DNA from: Trema orientale
Taxonomy: Eukaryota > Streptophyta > Magnoliopsida > Rosales > Cannabaceae
DNA length: 64,000 nt
Assembly (NCBI GenBank): GCA_002914845.1
Contig: JXTC01000014.1
Span: 534,185 to 598,184, forward strand
Reading direction: 5' to 3'
In this document: in pieces, positions 57,891 to 64,000 of the stretch
Layout: each line of letters opens with the position of its first letter
How positions within the stretch are numbered: the stretch's first letter is position 1
Position numbers and translations under genes: made by a program
The notes under the pieces: generated by a model
Seen by the model: only the letters and a program-made list of their open reading frames with translations
The model's database searches: none
What the model was told of the DNA's origin: nothing

Positions 57891-58440
57891 GATGTGGCTT
57901 GTGTGTGAAAAGGGGTTGATAATTTAAAGCAAATAATGAGACAATAATTTTATAGTGGTTCAGCTCCAAAAAAGATGAGCCTACGTCCACTGTTCTTCAC
58001 TATTTTCTTGGAGAATCACAAGAGTTTCTGTCTCAAGGTGAGAGCAGAAAATTACAGAGCATAATAAAGTGTTTTGCGAAGAATGTGTGTTGTTGTCCCT
58101 TACAATGAGACTAAGCCACCTTTATATAGATGAGGATGGTTTATAGTTTCCTAATTACATAAACGAGTAAGCGTATAATCAGAAATACAATTTTGGATAA
58201 ATATAGAATCGGGTAACATCCTCAATTAAATACGAGAATTACTCAATCTCCATTCTGAAGCTTGTTTCCTTTTCTATGCTTATTATCCCTTTGGTGAAGC
58301 TTGAACCAGTTTCCTTTTTATCTTGGTCGCATCTATCATATTCGGATGAGGTCGCATTTTACTTAAGAGAACACTTATGCGATCTGACGTACCTGACCTT
58401 TGACTTTCTCAGCGTTGACCAATCATGGATTTAAGATCGT
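57891..58440 (-). mobile_element. LTR-like fragment, minus orientation
   Basis: On the minus strand, TATATAAA at 58128-58121 is followed by a leader with CAAGAAAATAGTGAAG and AGTGGACGTAGGCTCATC, a phrase common at the end of plant LTRs. Ends and target duplication were not found. Confidence 0.4.
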
Positions 58441-60159
58441 ATAACACTAATATTTTATTTGTTCTTTTTTTTTTCTTATTTTTCTAGTTTATTTTGGTTA
58501 AGGGTTAATTGAAGCCTTAGGCATGATGTTAATTTAGTTTATTTTCAAATTTCTATGTATTGATCATTCGTTCTAAATTGATTATATTTTTCTATACTTA
58601 CATGCTTATGATGTCTATATTGAATTGTTTGGGTAGTCAAATGAATAAATTGATGTAGAGATTTATTGCAAATTAGGACCTGAGATCCGTAATTGTCTAG
58701 GTTTTCTAATTATGAGTAGCAAATTACAGGTGACTAGATTATACAAATTATTTGATTAATTAAAAGGAAGAATATGTCCTAGGTTAAAACTAAAACGTAG
58801 TCTTTTTTTCAAACGGCTCTCCTTTTCTCGCCTCTATCCTTTTCTTTTATTCTAACTAGTAAGAGTATTTTTCTTCTTCTTCTTCTTCTAACTCACCGGA
58901 GATGAAGATTTTTAAGATCTTTCTCTCTAATGGGGAGTTTCTTTTTCTTTTTCTTTTTCTCGTTATATCTTTTGATAATCCTTCTATTTAGAAATGTATA
59001 ATTCCATCCAGATTTAGATTTATAATATTTTTAGTCCATTCATATCTCAATCTATGGTGGTTTTGGGTTTTTTTTTTTTTTTTCAATTTAGTCAACTTAG
59101 ATCCAGATCTATGGTGGTTTTAGATAGACTTATATTTTTTATCCTTTTAGTGTGGTTATCATCCAGATTTGTATCATTTCTGACTCAAATTTGGATAGTT
59201 TGTATAATGATGTTTACCCTCTAATGGCTTTTGGATTTGAAGCAAGAGACACAAATAATTGAGTGGAGGATCATAACAAGCCAACAGAAGTAGAGAGCTC
59301 TATTGAAGCGCAAACCAACATTGATCCTTTTCCGGGTCAGTTTTATGAGGATCCTAAGGTATAAAATTCCTCCATTAATTTTAATTTATTTCTTATGGAT
59401 GTCTGTATTGTATCTGAATATTCTTTGATGAGTATTGTACTTTCAATCTATTATTAATGAAAGTATTTTTTTTCTTTAGAAAAAAAAAAGTAGAGGACGT
59501 GATTTTCACCTTTTAATTTTGTTTCCTATAATATGATTTTTAATTTTTTTATAAAATTTAATTATCAAATTTCTTGCATATTTTATTGACATTTTTAATT
59601 TTAATATATGTGAGCTTACCTTTTCTTAACATTCAAAAAAAAGGTTTTTACTTTTTTTAAAACTAAATTAGCTTTTACTATGAATTAAACTTTATGGGAA
59701 TAAAATTAATGAGAATTATCCCTTAAAAAATTATTATTGAGGATTAGAATATTATGCTTATAATAATGACATGATTGAAACTAAATAATAAAAATGTTGA
59801 TCTTAGCAGATAAAAAAAGCCCTTGTACATTTAGATAAACATTAAGTACAATAAACTTTTTCGTATAAGTACATGACTTATATTAAAGCCAATTAAATGA
59901 CCATAATTAGACTATCTAAAATCAAAATATCCATAGATAAAAGAAGCACCATATATTCATATATTCCTAAATTATGTAATGGAACGATCATGAAAGGACT
60001 ACATCCAAAGTCTTATCTGTAAACTATCTATATATATTAAATTTTTATTGTGAAATTTATACATAAATAGCTTAATTCGAACTCTTATCCTCTATGTAAC
60101 ACACTCACACGTACTCTCAAAATTTTTAGACCAACTGGCTATATACATACAGGGTAGGG
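58441..60159. other. intergenic DNA with a possible exon fragment
   Basis: 59224-59358 on the plus strand reads MAFGFEARDTNN, a TGA, then VEDHNKPTEVESSIEAQTNIDPFPGQFYEDPK before GTATAA, which looks like an exon end. I do not recognise the protein. CTT repeats lie at 58870-58890. The rest is AT-rich. Confidence 0.3.
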
Positions 60160-60315
60160 CTACAGTAAGACCGTCCTTACGTAGGGCCACCCTTTATACA
60201 CCGTTTGAGGGGAATCTGTGGGGAATAATGAGAATCTGTGAAAAATCTATTTATATACAGATTCTCATCAAACGGTGTATAGACAGGGTCCTACGCAGGG
60301 ACACCCCTAATGTAG
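60160..60315. mobile_element. 156-bp foldback MITE
   Basis: CTACAGTAAGACCGTCC...TACACCGTTTGA on the left is matched in inverse orientation by TCAAACGGTGTA...GGGACACCCCTAATGTAG on the right. Nearly the whole element pairs with itself. Confidence 0.8.
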
Positions 60316-60323
60316 ACGACGCG

Positions 60324-60379
60324 TCCACAATACATATAAATCGTCATAGCATCCACAATACATATAAATCGTCATAGCA
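60324..60379. repeat. perfect 28-bp tandem duplication
   Basis: TCCACAATACATATAAATCG plus TCATAGCA occurs twice back to back, immediately after the foldback MITE. Confidence 0.9.
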
Positions 60380-60630
60380 TGTGAAATATTTACAATCCAA
60401 ATTATTGCACCTGACTCTGTCTCATCTGATAGTCAAATCGCTTCCATTTCTGTTGTAATACGAACTGAACATTTAAATTTAAATGCTGACACAGATGGGC
60501 CCTAATTCATTAATTTTTTTAACAGTAAATGTAGAATAAGAGTTTTTCTTTCACCTTTTCTTCCTTTTAAAAAAAATACTATATAAGATATGATTCGTGA
60601 GTTGTGACGAAATGGATTGGCTTTTACTTT

Positions 60631-60634
<4 letters not shown>

Positions 60635-60665
<31 letters not shown>
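60635..60665. repeat. (TA)n microsatellite
   Basis: About 15 TA units without interruption. Confidence 0.95.
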
Positions 60666-60668
<3 letters not shown>

Positions 60669-60679
60669 GTACATTGCCG

Positions 60680-61847
60680 ACTGAAAAGCAAGGACACGAA
60701 GAAATGGGCTCGTTATGAAGCATGCATGTGCCACTTAAGAGGATTATATATGATTCCAACTAGAAGCCACTGCGAGGTGTCGGTGCAGAAACCATACTAT
60801 GCAATTTTAGAGCTATATATTCATCAAAAAGAAAAAGAATTAGAGCTGTATATCTTATGATAGAAAATAGTAGCCATTAATGTTATCTAAAATCTATACC
60901 TAAAATGAAATGTGGTAAATTAATAATATATGTGACAAAATGGAGTAAACAACTCAAAAAGTAGTACTCATTGCTAAGTATAGGATGTGAACTACATTCC
61001 GTGTACATGAAAGCGAAAGAGTAGATTTCATTATGAAATCAGATTTCTAATAGTTAAGAAGATTAATTACAATCCTCTATTGCCTAAAAAAATAAAAATA
61101 AATAAAAATTTACTATCCTTTATTGTGGAATCATATAGGAGGACAGAGAGAGAAAAAGAAAAAGAATGAAAGAGAGAGAGAAAGAGCGAACTGTTAATAA
61201 AAACTTGTTATGAGAGAATACGGAGAGAAAATCATGGAAGAATATGAGACGAGAAAATCAATTGAGCTATTGAGTATAAAGAAATTTAAGACATAAAATT
61301 ATTGGAAAAAAATGAGTGTGTGAGATAGAGAATGAGTGGTGGAAATTCAGGAAAAAGAATGATCGATGAAGAGAAACTGTAGAGGTAAAAATTACAAATA
61401 ATATTTTGTTATTTGTTGAATTATTTTTTCTTTATCTCTATTTTTAAAAAAAATTATTAGAGAAATACACTTATTTGTTCTCAGGTATCAGAGATCTATT
61501 TTTTAAAAAAGTGAGAACTGATTTTTAGTTTTAATGCCAAATTACACCCTATAAATTTTTCTTTCCTATATAATTTTATTCGCAATTTCAGTTACAACTT
61601 TCTGGGTACGTTACACGTTTTGTCTTTAAATACATTTGTTACTATATGCCTTAGATGAGTGTAACTTTCAAGCCTGCGTTTAATTTCTAATAATATCCAT
61701 ATCATTTTTATTATTGAGGATTACTTGAGGTTTTATGTCTGAGATTTTCTCTTTTATTAAAGAAAAAAAAAAGTGAAGATTGAAAAAAATAAACAATATT
61801 TATGAAAACTTTGTAGGGCTATATAACTAATAATTATTATTGTTTTG
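60680..61847. other. AT-rich intergenic DNA with a purine tract
   Basis: 61140-61190 is nearly all A/G (GAGAGA and GAAAAA words). No gene seen. Confidence 0.5.
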
Positions 61848-62720
61848 AGATAATGTCATAAAATGATCTTGTATTTTAACCTTTTTTTGTAATACTAAAT
61901 CCTATGTTTTAGGAAATATGATAAAATCCCCTTGAATTTGATTTTTTATTACAAAAAGAAAATTGTAATTTGACTATTTTTGAAATCTAACCTTTTATAT
62001 AAAATAAATTGGTTAAATTAATAAGAAATGATAAAATTATCCTTAGTGGATAGTAGATTTAGGTTTATATTACATTTTTATGTTTGGATTCATAGATATT
62101 TTTACTAATATATACAATAATTAAATTTAATCTAAATCTATCCCTCACTATAGGTTACATTGTTATTTTTCATCAATTTCCCTAACTTTTATGATACGAG
62201 AAGTTCAAAATTCAAAAATAGTCAAATTAGAAGATTTTTTGTAATAAAAAATCAAATTCAAAGGGGGGTTTTCCATATTTCGATTACTGCAAAAAACAAA
62301 TATCCTAAAGTACGGTCTTTTTATAATTTTAACCATGTCTTTTGGCTTGTATAAAATTATACTTCTACATTTCAAATCTCTGCAAATTTGTACATTTTGT
62401 GTACAAATTGAGTGACTTGTATTAACTATTTTAAGTTATTTTCAATAGATTTTTTGTATTAGTAAGCAAAAATAAGATATCCTTAATTCAGATTCCGTAT
62501 TTAGTGAGAATTTTATTAGTCAATTTATATGCAAAAAGTATAAATTTATAAATATTTAAAATATAGAGGTATAATTTTGCACAAGCAAAAAAACATGGTT
62601 AAAATTATAGAAAGATCATGCGTGAGGTTATTTTTTTGTAATTAACCCTTTCTTAAAACACGGGGCTTCGTAAATATATATATATATATATGAAATTCAA
62701 TGTCATTTTATGACATTTTC
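61848..62720. mobile_element. foldback element with a nested foldback
   Basis: GATAATGTCATAAAATGA near 61850 is matched by TGTCATTTTATGACATT near 62700. 61912-61990 (GAAATATGATAAAATCCCC, GAATTTGATTTTTTATTACA) is matched in inverse orientation by 62195-62285. The pairing is interrupted by the element at 62311-62625. Confidence 0.65.
62311..62625. mobile_element. nested foldback MITE, about 315 bp
   Basis: GGTCTTTTTATAATTTTAAC at the left and GTTAAAATTATAGAAAGATC at the right are inverted copies. The pairing continues through ATGT/TGCTTGTGCAAAATTATAC for about 60 bases per side. Confidence 0.75.
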
Positions 62721-63025
62721 TATTTATTGTTGTTGTTAATAATAATTTGGTTTTAATAGTGTTTGCAACGCTTTTTCACAAGTTAAAGTCAAAGTGGCCG
62801 CCCATAGTATGTGCCAATGCTATTAAAATATTAAATTTTATTTGAAAAGCCCTAAAATGAGAAAATATTGACATGCATATAAAGCAATTAGGTATTTATT
62901 TGATAGAGAATATCACGTATTTAATTCTGTCAACTTAAAAGGTAATGATTCTTATTAAGTTTAGGTGGAAGACGCATTTTTTTCCAATATGCATTACCAC
63001 TCCTTAATTACTCTCCTTTTATATT
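62721..63025. other. intergenic DNA, nothing recognised
   Basis: AT-rich DNA without ORF or element ends. Confidence 0.5.
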
Positions 63026-64000
63026 AGCTTTTTAATACAAAAACCCCTTGAGCTCGGAATAATTTAGTAAAATTAACCATAATTTTTTGGAGCAAAACCT
63101 CCTGAAGTCCCCTAATATTAGTTCTTTATGAAAGAAAAGTGTTTATGTTAGTTTTTTTTTTACGGTTAAGTCCTCGTTCTTTCATTTGTGGCTTTTAAGT
63201 GCTCATTCTTATATTTTATTTTACATTAATAATTTTTAATCATTTTTGTCTAAAACTGTTGTTAATTATCACTTGCCCAAAATGTGCTCATTTTAGCAGG
63301 ATTAAAATTAAAAACAAAAGAAAATTATTATATGAAAAAAAAAAAAGTTGGGTTATTGTTTTCATTCAAGACGAATATAAGAAATTAGAAATTTTTATAT
63401 GGTTCCAATATGAATCTACTTTGGTCCAAGCATTCATATATATCTAGAAAAGATGTACATGAATACTTTGACTAAATTAAATCTATATTAAAATTCCATA
63501 TAAAATTTTGACAAGATATGTTCCATAAAATTGGAATGATAAAATATAAAATTGGCAATATATATCCCATGAAATTGGAAATATATTCATATACCTCTCT
63601 TCTAAATATATATTAATACTTGGACCAAAATAGATCCATATTCGAACCATATAAAATTTTCCAATTTCTAACCTTTATCTTAACGAAAACGACTCTTTTT
63701 TTTTTAAATAATAATTTGTCTTTGTTTCTAATTTTACCCTACTGAAATAGTCACGTTTTAGGCAAGTGTTAATTAATGGCAATATTGGATAGAAAAGATT
63801 ATAATGTAAAACAAAAATATTAGCACGAGGACCTAAAAGTCACAAATAAAATAATAGGGACTTAACCGTAAACAAACTAACAGAATCATCTTTCTTTTCT
63901 AACAGATCTTAGGGAATTTCAGGGGATTTTGCTCCGAAAAATTGAGTTCAGGATTAATTTTACTAAATAATTACGAGATTATACATTTTTGTATTAAAAA
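63026..64000. mobile_element. second copy of the Mutator-type foldback family, cut by the window end
   Basis: Starts AGCTTTTTAATACAAAAACC and ends, at the window edge, with ...TTTTTGTATTAAAAA, the expected inverse end. Arms match those of 56494-57451 (AGCTCGGAATAATTTAGTAA, AAGTCCCCTAATATTAG, GTTTATGTTAGTTTTT). The centre differs: it holds its own inverted pair (CTTTGGTCCAAGCATTCATA against CTTGGACCAAAATAGATCC, 63370-63660). Confidence 0.85.

Overview
This is a repeat-rich eudicot plant nuclear window. The evidence is intron-containing plant genes (an ETR1-type ethylene receptor with seven exons and a G-type lectin receptor kinase), plant Ty1/copia and Ty3/gypsy elements with tRNA-iMet-type primer sites, a plant 5S rRNA piece, a tRNA-derived SINE, and AT-rich intergenic DNA full of foldback elements and MITEs. 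The species cannot be fixed from sequence alone. The receptor and retroelement proteins read like those of a rosid, perhaps Rosales, which is inference. An 815-base run of N shows this is a draft assembly.

Layout. 1-1440: decayed copia and gypsy reverse transcriptase pieces, minus strand. 2313-5675: foldback MITE, N gap, 3' part of a 5S rRNA, a SINE, and a 1.46-kb palindrome. 6740-17820: two degenerate tandem arrays, a chromovirus integrase/chromodomain remnant, a MULE-like ORF, an LTR-like block with a 92-bp tandem repeat, an inverted pair of the same MITE, and a gypsy gag remnant. 18480-24314: a dienelactone hydrolase (DLH) pseudogene split by a nearly full-length copia element with LTRs, PBS, PPT and a perfect 5-bp target duplication. 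25528-28040: a G-type lectin S-receptor-like kinase, minus strand, with two single-base frame breaks. 29477-41419: foldback elements, an LTR, a gypsy gag-protease remnant with its PBS and LTR, and a hAT-like element. 42607-49088: the ethylene receptor, plus strand, whose sixth coding intron carries LINE and MITE debris. 50895-64000: a coding-like fragment interrupted by a hAT MITE, a solo LTR, a Mutator-type foldback element with 9-bp target duplication nested in an older foldback, a second copy at the window end, and small MITEs.

How the genes work together. The two gene loci with near-complete coding content are both membrane receptors (ethylene perception; cell-surface lectin-kinase signalling), but nothing shows co-regulation. 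The DLH locus is dead. No gene cluster, CRISPR array or novel enzyme system was found. The most useful signals are the receiver-domain deletion and upstream ATG of the ethylene receptor, the frame breaks in the kinase, and the unusual density of long inverted-repeat elements.
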